From assembly GCA_016281605.1 (NCBI GenBank), contig JAEEJA010000062.1:1-51779 (forward strand): a stretch of 51,779 nt of DNA, written 5' to 3'. The DNA comes from Lachnospiraceae bacterium. Lineage in GTDB: Bacteria; Bacillota; Clostridia; Lachnospirales; Lachnospiraceae. Positions 15,565 to 24,044 of this stretch are shown here, piece by piece; the first letter of the stretch is position 1; every line of letters starts with the position of its first letter. A program made the translations under genes and the position numbers. Below the pieces are notes generated by a model, which was given only the letters and a program-made list of their open reading frames with translations, was not told where the DNA came from and did not search any database.

Positions 15565-17331
15565 TCATATTTCAATCAAAAGATTGTTTATTTTCAACGT
15601 GTAAGTATAATTTATGTTTTTCGCCAACGAATTGACCATATTGATACCAATATGAGCCGCCTCATCTGTAAAATTATAGTTCTCCAGATAATGAACCGGA
15701 TCAAAGGCGTCACAATTATCACGGATACGCATTTTCCAGCCACTTTCCGTCTTCATAATCTTTACATCAATACTATAATCTCCACCCTCCTTAAAACCGT
15801 AGCGCAGGATATTCATGCACATCTCCTCTACCGCAATGCTCATGGCAAGCGCCTGTTTCTGATTTCCCCCATTCTCCCGACAAAACAAAAGCACGCTACT
15901 CGATACCTGCTCCACCTCATCTACTGTAGCACAAGACCAGGACTTGAAAGCAAGGATACTTTGTTCAAACGAATCATCTATATGCATCACTATATCTGTC
16001 CAATCCTTTTTCTTTTTGTGTTTATATTTTCCACAGGAAATGGCTCCGATGAACAGGAAACATAATAGTGACATGACCTCGCCCGCAAGGAAAGACAGCC
16101 ATACCCCATTTAATCCAAACAGCCTGCTGAACGCAAATGCAAAACCGGCAATCATGAGGTAATTGTCTAAAACCACATAAGAATAAGCCAGTTTAAGAAA
16201 ATGCATTGCCTGATAGTAACTGCGTAGAATATTATTGATAGCGTAAAAGATTAGACAAAATGCAAACAACCGGAGCCCTTCTCCACCGATTCCGATAGCT
16301 TCCGGATCGGAAGACAAAAATGGACGGATGATAACCGATGCACCGATTGCCACCACCCCTGTCAAGATAGCATTTCCGATGATGGCCGAGCGCACCGATT
16401 CTTTTAAAAGAAGCCGAATCGATTCTGCGTCGCGCTCCCCGGAGAAAATACTCGTAACCAGAGAAACACTCTGCCCTGCCCCCATTCCCAGTGCCATACA
16501 GACAATTGATACCGTATAAATGGCGGAATACGCCGCCACACTAGTACTATTGGAAATGTTGAGAATAACATGATTCAGGGTTACTACCAAAAGGCTTCGC
16601 AGCACAAACTGCAGTGCCCCCTGAAATCCGTAGGATAATACATTTCCCATCTCAGCAAACGACGGTATCCTCAACCGAAGAAAGAATATTCCCCTGTGCC
16701 TGCCAAAGTGAAGCAGCAGGATAACAAGCCCCGCATAGTAACTGACCGTCGTAGCCAGCGCCATCCCCCACAATCCCTGATGCAGCACGAACACGTTCAG
16801 AAAGTCTCCTGCAATATTAACTGCTGTCATCACAAATACCGTAGTCAGGGCACGGTTCTTGTCCCCGTCCAGCTGCATAATCGGCAAAAGGATAATCCCC
16901 CAAACCAAAGCCGGCGATGCGAGCGCAAATCCCCTTAAGTAGGCCGCAGACTCTTCCACAAGTACACCATCCGCTCCCAGAGCCACAGCGATTGGCTCTG
17001 CTCCCAAGAAAACAACCAGCAGTAAGGCAATAGAAACGACCAATGACATCAACAAAGCACCATTAAATATACGATTGGTCTTCTCTTTATCTCCCTCACC
17101 AATATATTTTCCACACAATACCGACACTCCGGTTCCAAATATGTTGGCAATGCCGGAAAAAATAGATGCCATAGGAACCGCAATACCATAGGCCGCCATT
17201 GCTTTCACGCCCAAAAAGGATCCAATCACAATCCCGTCTACCACAGATCCGACAAAGGCTGTGACCGCAGACAGCACCTGTACCAGCATAACCGATTGGA
17301 ACATCTTCTTTACAATTAAATCATTGCGCAT
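15565..17331 (-). CDS. MATE-family transporter fused to a C-terminal HATPase (RsbW-like) domain
   Basis: The first 440 residues form a twelve-helix MATE exporter, starting with KKMFQSVMLVQVLSAVTAFVGSVVDGIVIG. After KHKKKK a soluble domain of about 140 residues follows, with EEMCMNILRYGF (N-box type) and IRDNCDAFDP, typical of HATPase_c_2/anti-sigma-factor kinases of the RsbW group. Such ATP-binding domains normally phosphorylate or sequester a partner; fused to an exporter it may gate transport or signal. It is the first gene of the operon with the condensation-like and adenylation enzymes, so it probably exports their product. The ATG at 17331 has only a weak SD (GAGGTT, about 12 bases away). 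Confidence 0.85.
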   Translation of the reverse strand: MRNDLIVKKMFQSVMLVQVLSAVTAFVGSVVDGIVIGSFLGVKAMAAYGIAVPMASIFSGIANIFGTGVSVLCGKYIGEGDKEKTNRIFNGALLMSLVVSIALLLVVFLGAEPIAVALGADGVLVEESAAYLRGFALASPALVWGIILLPIMQLDGDKNRALTTVFVMTAVNIAGDFLNVFVLHQGLWGMALATTVSYYAGLVILLLHFGRHRGIFFLRLRIPSFAEMGNVLSYGFQGALQFVLRSLLVVTLNHVILNISNSTSVAAYSAIYTVSIVCMALGMGAGQSVSLVTSIFSGERDAESIRLLLKESVRSAIIGNAILTGVVAIGASVIIRPFLSSDPEAIGIGGEGLRLFAFCLIFYAINNILRSYYQAMHFLKLAYSYVVLDNYLMIAGFAFAFSRLFGLNGVWLSFLAGEVMSLLCFLFIGAISCGKYKHKKKKDWTDIVMHIDDSFEQSILAFKSWSCATVDEVEQVSSSVLLFCRENGGNQKQALAMSIAVEEMCMNILRYGFKEGGDYSIDVKIMKTESGWKMRIRDNCDAFDPVHYLENYNFTDEAAHIGINMVNSLAKNINYTYTLKINNLLIEI

Positions 17332-17431
17332 TTACTAAATCAACCTCATTTCCATAAAAAAATGTCTGTTAATCTATATAATATACTCCCCGGTCTTTCT
17401 TTTCAACTAAAAAAAAACTGTTTGATCACGG

Positions 17432-17470
17432 AAAACCGATTTTTTTCAATATCTGAGTGCATTTTTTTTT
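17432..17470 (+). repeat. Direct repeat R2 flanking the biosynthetic module
   Basis: Near-identical to 12284-12321 in the same orientation. It lies 60-98 bases upstream of the fucI start. With R1 it brackets about 5.1 kb containing the truncated membrane gene and the three-gene module. Confidence 0.75.
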
Positions 17471-17529
17471 GATTTATGATATCATTATACTGTTAGTTTA
17501 ATATATTATGTTAGGAGGTATTGATGTAA

Positions 17530-19320
17530 ATGGCAAAAAACAGATTGATTGGGGATTACCCAGTCATTGGTATCCGTCCTACTATTGACGGAAGACGAGG
17601 ACCTTTAAAGGTACGTGAATCCTTAGAAGAGCAGACTATGGGCATGGCTCTATCAGCCAAAAAGCTTTTCGAAGAGAATCTTTTCTACTCAAATGGAGAA
17701 AAGGTCAAAGTTGTTATTGCAGACACTACTATCGGACGTGTAGCAGAAGCTGCTGCCTGTGCCGATAAATTTAAAAAAGCAGGTGTAGATATTACCCTTA
17801 CAGTTACCCCTTGCTGGTGCTATGGTTCAGAAACCATGGATATGGATCCTATGACTATAAAGGGTGTATGGGGATTCAATGGTACAGAGCGTCCGGGTGC
17901 GGTTTTCCTTGCAGCAGTGCTTGCTGCTCACGCTCAAAAGGGTCTTCCTGCATTTGGTATATATGGTAGGGACGTACAGGAAGCAGACGCTACCGAAATT
18001 CCTGAAGATGTAAAAGAAAAGCTTCTTCGCTTCGGAAGAGCTGCTATTGCTGCCGCTACTATGAGAGGAAAGTCTTACCTGCAGGTTGGTTCAACCACCA
18101 TGGGTATAGCAGGTTCACAGATGAACTTCGATTTCTTCGAGCATTACCTTGGTATGAGAGTTGAGTCCGTTGATGAAGTTGAGATCATACGTCGTATGTC
18201 AGAGGGTATATATGATCATGATGAATATAAGCGTGCTCTTTCCTGGACAAAGTCAAAGTGCAAAGAAGGTTTTGATAAAAACCCTGAATTTGTAAAGAAA
18301 AGTGATGAACAAAAGGAAAGAGACTGGGAATTTACAGTTAAGATGATGTGTATCCTTAAGGACCTCATGAACGGAAATGATAACCTTCCTGAAGGCTGTG
18401 AAGAGGAGGCTGTAGGACATAATGCAATCGCTGCCGGTTTCCAGGGCCAGAGACAGTGGACTGACTTCTATCCAAACGGTGATTTTTCCGAAGCACTCAT
18501 GAATTCTTCATTTGACTGGAATGGAGCTCGTGAGCCTTACATCCTTGCAACCGAAAATGATACTCTTAACGGCGCAGGTATGCTCTTTTTAAAGCTTCTT
18601 ACCGGTCGCGCTCAAATATTTGCAGATGTTCGTACATATTGGAGTCCTGAAGCAACAAAGAAAGCTACAGGTTATGATCTTGAAGGAAAAGCCAAAGAAG
18701 CTAACGGTTTTCTTCACCTTATAAACTCCGGTGCTCAGTGCTTAGATGCCTGCGGCGAAGTTAAGGATGAGAATGGAAATGGTATTATCAAGCGTTTCTG
18801 GGAGATGACAGATGACGATATAAATAAGTGTCTCGACGCCACGACCTGGAATGCCGCTGACAATGGTTACTTCAGAGGCGGCGGTTTCTCAAGCCGTTAT
18901 CTTACAAGAGCTGAGATGCCTGCAACCATGATTCGACTTAACCTGGTTCATGGCCTCGGTCCGGTTCTTTACATCTGTGAAGGATATACTATTCAGCTTC
19001 CAGATGAGGTTTCTGATGTTATCTGGAAACGTACGGATTATACATGGCCTTGTACATGGTTCGCACCACGTCCAACAGACAAGGGACCTTTTAAAACAGC
19101 TTATGATGTTATGAATAACTGGGGCGCTAACCATGGTGCCATAAGCTATGGTCATGTTGGTGCAGATCTTATTACTCTCGCATCCATCCTTCGTATCCCT
19201 GTATGTATGCACAATGTGCCTGAAGAGGATATATTCCGTCCTGCTTCATGGAATGCTTTCGGTATGGATAAGGAAGGACAGGATTACAGAGCCTGCCAGA
19301 CCTATGGTCCACTTTATTAA
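17530..19320 (+). CDS. fucI: L-fucose isomerase
   Basis: Converts L-fucose to L-fuculose with a divalent metal, the first step of fucose use. The 596-residue protein follows the FucI sequence closely: [78 protein letters not shown] and a C-terminal [14 protein letters not shown]. It is the only confident plus-strand gene. AGGAGG (17515-17520) stands 9 bases before the ATG; an ATG at 17524 lies nearer but is followed at once by TAA. The partner fuculokinase and aldolase genes are not in the window; xylB might supply a related kinase. A shared terminator lies downstream. Confidence 0.95.
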   Translation: MAKNRLIGDYPVIGIRPTIDGRRGPLKVRESLEEQTMGMALSAKKLFEENLFYSNGEKVKVVIADTTIGRVAEAAACADKFKKAGVDITLTVTPCWCYGSETMDMDPMTIKGVWGFNGTERPGAVFLAAVLAAHAQKGLPAFGIYGRDVQEADATEIPEDVKEKLLRFGRAAIAAATMRGKSYLQVGSTTMGIAGSQMNFDFFEHYLGMRVESVDEVEIIRRMSEGIYDHDEYKRALSWTKSKCKEGFDKNPEFVKKSDEQKERDWEFTVKMMCILKDLMNGNDNLPEGCEEEAVGHNAIAAGFQGQRQWTDFYPNGDFSEALMNSSFDWNGAREPYILATENDTLNGAGMLFLKLLTGRAQIFADVRTYWSPEATKKATGYDLEGKAKEANGFLHLINSGAQCLDACGEVKDENGNGIIKRFWEMTDDDINKCLDATTWNAADNGYFRGGGFSSRYLTRAEMPATMIRLNLVHGLGPVLYICEGYTIQLPDEVSDVIWKRTDYTWPCTWFAPRPTDKGPFKTAYDVMNNWGANHGAISYGHVGADLITLASILRIPVCMHNVPEEDIFRPASWNAFGMDKEGQDYRACQTYGPLY

Positions 19321-19353
19321 TAATTATCTTTACTGATTTGATACTTTGTATAA

Positions 19354-19389
19354 AAAAGGATAAGCGGGAAAACTCCCGCCTATCCTTTT
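19354..19389. terminator. Bidirectional terminator between fucI and pepD
   Basis: A stem of about 15 bp including GGATA and GCGGGA with TCCCGC and TATCC, flanked by A and T runs, works in both directions. The stop codon of pepD overlaps its right end. Confidence 0.92.
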
Positions 19390-20872
19390 AATTACTTTTT
19401 GCTATTCCTTCCAAAACCCTAAGTATATATTCCCATGTCCTTTGTACACTTGCTATGTCAAGCCTTTCTCTTGGTGTGTGTATATCCTTAATATCCGGTC
19501 CAAATGAAATCACATCAAGATTATCTATGGCGTCTGCAAATATTCCACACTCTACACCGGCATGTATTACCTCAACTTTTGCTTTATATCCATACTGCTC
19601 TTCAAAGGCAGAAGTCATTATACTGCGTAATGTAGAATCATTTTTATATTCCCAGGCAGGATACTCTCCTCTTTTTTCGGTAGTAGCTCCACTTTTATCA
19701 GCAATTTGAATCATGTCTTGATAAAGCTCTTCCTTTTCCTGATTTAAAGAACTTCTGACACAATACTCTAGTTTGACTTCTGTTTCAGATGTGCTGATAA
19801 TGCCTAAATTTAGTGAAGTTTGCACTACTCCTTTCGGTTCTTTGCACATCTTTTGTATACCATTTGGAAGCCTAAGTAAAAGTTTTATTATATTTTCCAT
19901 TTCTGAATTTGAGAAAAATTTCGTAATATCAATATTATCAAACTCATCTTCTGCAGCTTTTTTAATTGTCACTTCTATTGCGTCATCTGCTTCCTTATAC
20001 TCATTTCTGTAGTCATTTTGTGCATTTTTAAGGACCTTATGAAGCAGTTCATAATCCGATTCATCTCTTACGCAAATAAGGGCACTACACTCCCTTGATA
20101 TTACATTAACCTTTGCCCCTCCGTCAATGGAAATCAAGTCATAAGGCACACTCTCTTTTATACGTTTTAGCATATCTCCCATAAGAACTATGGCATTTGC
20201 TCTGCCTTTATTAATTTCTATACCTGAGTGCCCACCTTTAAGATTAGAAATACTTAGTTTAAGTAAAGGATTATCAGTTTTCCTTTCTTCTCTTCTTATG
20301 GGAAGTTTAACCGTAGCAATCATACCTCCCGCACAACCTGCCAGAAGCACTCCTTCATCCTCTGAATCAATATTTAACATATATCTTGATTTAAGAGAGG
20401 ACTTATCGAGGTTAGTAGCTCCGAGCATACCTATCTCTTCATCAACCGTAAACACTGCTTCAAGAGGAGGATGGATAATACTTTTGGATTCAAGTATTGC
20501 AAGAGCATAAGCTACCGCTATTCCATCATCACCACCAAGAGTCGTTCCATTTGCTGTTATAAAGCCATCCTCTATCATAAGCTCTAAGGAATCACTTTTA
20601 AAATCTATTTTTGACCAGGATTCTTTCTCACATACCATATCCATATGACCCTGTAGCATGGTAACAGGAGCATTTTCTGTACATCCCTGTCCCGCTTTTC
20701 TAATGATAACATTGTTCATTTCATCTTGTGAAGCCTGTAATCCAAGGCTCTTAGCTACATTAAGCAAATAATCACTTATCGCTTTCGTATCAGACGAACC
20801 ATGAGGAATCTTTGAAATCTCCTCAAAGTAGTACATAACTCTTTCCGGTTTTAATTCACTTAGTATTCCCAT
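19388..20872 (-). CDS. pepD: Aminoacyl-histidine dipeptidase (peptidase D, M20 family)
   Basis: A cytosolic zinc dipeptidase that cleaves Xaa-His and other dipeptides. The 494-residue protein shows the M20C marks: GHMDMV with the metal His and Asp, GGDDGIAVAYALAIL, DEEIGMLGA with the catalytic Glu pair, GHSGIEI, and HAGVECGIF near the C-terminus. The start is set at the ATG at 20872, with AAGGA upstream; the open frame extends to 20929 but overlaps the thioesterase gene. The two genes are 4 bases apart and form an operon. Confidence 0.92.
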   Translation of the reverse strand: MGILSELKPERVMYYFEEISKIPHGSSDTKAISDYLLNVAKSLGLQASQDEMNNVIIRKAGQGCTENAPVTMLQGHMDMVCEKESWSKIDFKSDSLELMIEDGFITANGTTLGGDDGIAVAYALAILESKSIIHPPLEAVFTVDEEIGMLGATNLDKSSLKSRYMLNIDSEDEGVLLAGCAGGMIATVKLPIRREERKTDNPLLKLSISNLKGGHSGIEINKGRANAIVLMGDMLKRIKESVPYDLISIDGGAKVNVISRECSALICVRDESDYELLHKVLKNAQNDYRNEYKEADDAIEVTIKKAAEDEFDNIDITKFFSNSEMENIIKLLLRLPNGIQKMCKEPKGVVQTSLNLGIISTSETEVKLEYCVRSSLNQEKEELYQDMIQIADKSGATTEKRGEYPAWEYKNDSTLRSIMTSAFEEQYGYKAKVEVIHAGVECGIFADAIDNLDVISFGPDIKDIHTPRERLDIASVQRTWEYILRVLEGIAKSN

Positions 20873-20876
20873 ATTA

Positions 20877-21359
20877 TTAGAATCCTTCTTTCCTTCTGAT
20901 TTTACGCATTTCACGTCTCTTAAGAGCACCTTCCCACTCTCGCTTTTCGCTTTCAGTTTCAGTTAAAAGGCCGTATGGAACTTCCTTTGGAACGCCTTCT
21001 TCATCTATACATACCAAAGTAAAATAAGCTCTGTTGATTACTTCTCTTCTGCCCGTAATCTTATCCTCTACATATACATCAGTTCTTACCTCCATGGAAG
21101 TGTTTCCTACATAAGTAAGCTTACCTGTAAGAACTACTATATCACCTATGTATGCTCCTTTTTTAAACTGAAGATTATCTACCGCAGCAGTTGTAACAGT
21201 AGTCCTGCTGTGTCTTAATGCGACTATCCCCGCCAACTCATCTATCCACTCCATGAGTCTTCCACCAAAAAGTCTGTTGCCACCATTTATATCTTCATAA
21301 CGAATCATCTTCGTAAATTCAGAGTATGAATCACTAACTCTTTTAAGTTCTTTTTCCAT
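20877..21359 (-). CDS. Acyl-CoA thioesterase (hotdog fold)
   Basis: A 160-residue hotdog-fold thioesterase of the YciA/YkhA group, hydrolysing acyl-CoA to free acid and CoA. NRLFGGRLMEWIDELAGIVALRH matches the family active-site helix, followed by VDNLQFKKGAYIGDIVVLTG and the beta-strand MEVRTDVYVED. The C-terminal 30 residues are a charged Arg/Lys/Glu helix. It is the first gene of a two-gene operon with pepD. The physiological substrate is unknown. Confidence 0.88.
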   Translation of the reverse strand: MEKELKRVSDSYSEFTKMIRYEDINGGNRLFGGRLMEWIDELAGIVALRHSRTTVTTAAVDNLQFKKGAYIGDIVVLTGKLTYVGNTSMEVRTDVYVEDKITGRREVINRAYFTLVCIDEEGVPKEVPYGLLTETESEKREWEGALKRREMRKIRRKEGF

Positions 21360-21400
21360 AAGTGTCTCCTTTTTTACTTTCTATCAGATTATCCTATATA

Positions 21401-21803
21401 TTAATGATTATCATTGTTTTCTTTTTTATTTAAAGATGAAATAATGGTATTTACTGTATCACTTACAACAACACCTGCCATTATTACAGACACTACAGTT
21501 AGGATTACACGAATCAGAGTTCCAAATTTTGCGAGTATTCCCAGTAGTACTTCCGGTGCAAGTGCGTCGAATAATAAGTACCTGATACATTCACGAAGAG
21601 TAATTTTTCAGATACAAGGCGGAAGAAGGAGGTGATGCGTTGGCATCGTCGACTGATGACAACGCAGTATCTAGGCAATTAATCAAGCGATTGTGCTGGT
21701 TACTTATTATTCGACGCACTAGTACCATTAATGGTACACCTATTGCAATTCCTGCTATGGATATTCCTGCTATCACTTCCTGAAATGCTTCATTCTGAAA
21801 CAT
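21401..21803 (-). pseudogene. Toxin remnant (hydrophobic middle region) split by an inverted-repeat element
   Basis: The translation FQNEAFQEVIAGISIAGIAIGVPLMVL, then after the element at 21561-21720 APEVLLGILAKFGTLIRVILTVVSVIMAGVVV and SSLNK, is nearly identical to the middle of the toxin at 22263-24044. Similarity stops after SSLNK, and the frame ends with KENNDNH at 21401. The upstream end overlaps the last codons of the immunity gene in another frame. It is a leftover from cassette exchange or duplication at this toxin locus and has no start of its own apart from an internal ATG at 21803. Confidence 0.8.
21561..21720. mobile_element. 160-bp MITE-like element with 20-bp perfect inverted ends
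   Basis: AGTGCGTCGAATAATAAGTA (21561-21580) is the exact reverse complement of 21701-21720. Comparing the toxin remnant with the intact toxin places the insertion precisely: the host sequence resumes without loss on both sides. Either no target bases were duplicated or a 3-base ACT duplication is hidden in the end. The interior has no gene. Confidence 0.8.
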
Positions 21804-22251
21804 CTCTTTTATTTTCTGTTAGCTTTTTTCTACCATAAATCCAATTAACCGCATTACCACATCCATATAAAATATCATGATGATTAAAGCATATAAGATA
21901 AGAACAATTCAAATCAGTTATATAAAATTCATATCCACTTGTTTCAGATAATAAATAATACAAATCTGCTCCATTTTTAATTTTAAACATGGTTTTTTCA
22001 TCAAATTCATTAAAGAACATAATACAAACACTTTGAGAAACAAATTCTTTAATATAAGACCATCCTTCTTCATCAGTTAGTGAATCGGATTTATTTAGTT
22101 TTTCCCACAGACATAATCCCTTCTTATTTTCATCTACATATAATTCTTTTATAGTCTTTCTAATTATTAAACTGGTATTTCTATTTACTTCTTCTATGGA
22201 AATTTGATTTTTTGCAATAAATTCTAATATTTCTTCTTTTATCATTGACAT
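21790..22251 (-). CDS. Probable immunity protein of the toxin (DUF6756-like)
   Basis: A 153-residue soluble, acidic protein that follows the toxin gene by 11 bases with SD GGAGG. The motif GYEFYITDLNCSYLICFNHHDILYG recalls a family I associate with DUF6756 proteins next to toxins; the name is from memory and unsure. By position it should bind and block the toxin tip in the producing cell. The last residues (RDVSE) overlap, in another frame, sequence derived from the toxin remnant, so the 3' end appears to have been joined by recombination. Confidence 0.65.
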   Translation of the reverse strand: MSMIKEEILEFIAKNQISIEEVNRNTSLIIRKTIKELYVDENKKGLCLWEKLNKSDSLTDEEGWSYIKEFVSQSVCIMFFNEFDEKTMFKIKNGADLYYLLSETSGYEFYITDLNCSYLICFNHHDILYGCGNAVNWIYGRKKLTENKRDVSE

Positions 22252-22262
22252 AAGATATCCTC

Positions 22263-24044
22263 CTATCTGTTATATGGTACATCATCAACAAAAATATGAC
22301 CTCTTCTTCCACCTCCACTTCCTCTTTTTCCACCGGTTTGCCACCCAATGTGAGGGATAGTTGGTGCATTACTACTTGAAGAATGTCCTATATCAATATT
22401 AACTTCATATCCATTTTTTGCTTTCCACTCTACAGGAAATGACTTTCCATACTTATCCTTTCCCCATTTTGTTATGGTAAAATCATCTTTTGGAATACCT
22501 ATTTTTTTAAAAGCAATATCCAAAGCATCCTTATATGTTCCTTTACCTCTTAAATCAATATCAACCCCATCTTTAAATTGATAATTTCCAAACTCACTAC
22601 CATTTTTATTGATGGCTTTCTCAATAATCCCCTCAACAACCGTACCCTCTTTTGATATCTCGCTCTCCGAAGCCTGAACTTCTTCGACTATTGTTTTAGC
22701 TTGAGATTTTGTTATAGGTTTTCCGGTTCTTTCAGCTGTTTTTAAAGTTGCTTCTGAGATATCTCTGGTTACATTCAGGTTATCAGTAGGGATGCCGGAT
22801 TCAAATTCTGTTAACGCCTCGGTTTCTGATACTTCTCTTAAACTCGTAAGCGCCTCTTGCTTGTTTGTTATCTTTAAAACCTTAGTAAGACTCTCATTGC
22901 TTTCCAGTTCTTCCGGTGTATACCGGGTTGTATACCTTGCTATTGAAGATACTTGTTTTGAATCTGTTAGCAAGCGTGTATCCGAGAGTCCCTTAATAGC
23001 TGAAATTGTAAGGAGGAAAAGAACTGCATTCTTTGCCAGCATACGCGCCTTTTCGTATTTATTTAGGGATGAAATAATGGTATTTACTGTGTCACTTACA
23101 ACAACGCCTGCCATTATTACAGACACAACAGTTAAAATCGCACGAATCAAAGTTCCAAACTCTGCAAGTACACCCAGTAGCACCTCCGGCGCAAGTACCA
23201 TTAATGGTACACCTATTGCAATTCCTGCTATGGATATTCCGGCAATTACTTCCTGGAATGTTTCATTCTGGAATAACTCATTTGTTGAATCAATAACTTC
23301 CTTAAATCCGTCACATACGCCTGATACAATAGCTACCGTCATCCTTGAGAACGAAGTCTTTAAATCATCATTTGTTATGTAATCAGCATAATCAGGATCC
23401 ACATTCAACTTTGATGAATCATTAACGAGATTCACATAGTGAGGCTCATCATTAACGAATCCTATAAGCGCACTACCCTCGGACATATCAAAACAGCCGC
23501 TTTGAGAGTACTGCCCAAATGAACCACCCACTGAAATATATCCATTTTTAAGCAATAAAGCTTGGTTATTAACAGTGTTATCTATGAAATCTTGTGATAC
23601 ATTTACTCGGTCATATGGACTCATCATGTGGATACCACTTGTACCGTTCATGACGAAATTTTCACCAACATCTAATATTCCCTCTTCCGGATGGATGAAG
23701 GAGGAGTAGATTTCCAAGGTGCCTTTTGATTCAAATTTACAACCATTTAGGTGTAGGGATGAATTCCTTAAATATAAATTCCCATCATATATTTCGTCTT
23801 TTTCAATTTTTACTGACGAATCTCTTATAGTAATTTCTTCGTTGGTTATCTTATCAAACCCTCTTATGATATCTGCCTTTATTTCATTGTTCTTAAAGTA
23901 TACTCCATTACTTGAATCCAGGTCAAGTGCATAAAAATCAACAGGTGTTGAACTTTCATTTAGATTTATAATCTGTTTATTATCACCTGTAAATCTAACT
24001 ACTGCATTACTGAAAATCGTATTGAAAGTCGAACCCTTTGACTG
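22263..24044 (-). CDS. Polymorphic toxin, C-terminal part with toxin-47-like tip (frame-separated from its N-terminus)
   Basis: A frame of 593 codons is open from 24044 to the stop at 22263. It begins with beta-solenoid-like repeats (RFTGDNKQIINLNESSTPVDF onward), passes through a hydrophobic region (FQEVIAGISIAGIAIG to VLFLLTISAIKG) and a linker, and ends with a tip resembling the polymorphic toxin 47 RNase family: FTITKWGKDKYGKSFPVEW, YEVNIDIGH, PHIGWQTGGKRGSGGGRRGH, DDVPYNR. No ATG with SD exists near its start; a TTG at 23717 is the first usable codon for a shorter form. The signal peptide lies in the preceding gene in another frame, overlapping by 38 bases, so the protein is either broken by a frameshift or made by recoding. 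Confidence 0.65.
   Translation of the reverse strand, partial: QSKGSTFNTIFSNAVVRFTGDNKQIINLNESSTPVDFYALDLDSSNGVYFKNNEIKADIIRGFDKITNEEITIRDSSVKIEKDEIYDGNLYLRNSSLHLNGCKFESKGTLEIYSSFIHPEEGILDVGENFVMNGTSGIHMMSPYDRVNVSQDFIDNTVNNQALLLKNGYISVGGSFGQYSQSGCFDMSEGSALIGFVNDEPHYVNLVNDSSKLNVDPDYADYITNDDLKTSFSRMTVAIVSGVCDGFKEVIDSTNELFQNETFQEVIAGISIAGIAIGVPLMVLAPEVLLGVLAEFGTLIRAILTVVSVIMAGVVVSDTVNTIISSLNKYEKARMLAKNAVLFLLTISAIKGLSDTRLLTDSKQVSSIARYTTRYTPEELESNESLTKVLKITNKQEALTSLREVSETEALTEFESGIPTDNLNVTRDISEATLKTAERTGKPITKSQAKTIVEEVQASESEISKEGTVVEGIIEKAINKNGSEFGNYQFKDGVDIDLRGKGTYKDALDIAFKKIGIPKDDFTITKWGKDKYGKSFPVEWKAKNGYEVNIDIGHSSSSNAPTIPHIGWQTGGKRGSGGGRRGHIFVDDVPYNR

Noticed and set aside
12742-16162. Several plus-strand frames over the adenylation, condensation and MATE genes
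   Set aside because: Opposite-strand shadows of well-recognised genes in G+C-richer DNA; no ribosome sites or family features.
17524-17529. ATG TAA minigene just before fucI
   Set aside because: A start followed at once by a stop could affect fucI translation, but a chance occurrence is as likely; the SD to the real ATG is acceptable.
22792-23382. 196-codon plus-strand frame over the toxin gene
   Set aside because: Ser/Thr/Ala-rich shadow of the hydrophobic toxin region; the same pattern reappears opposite the remnant at 21414-21635.
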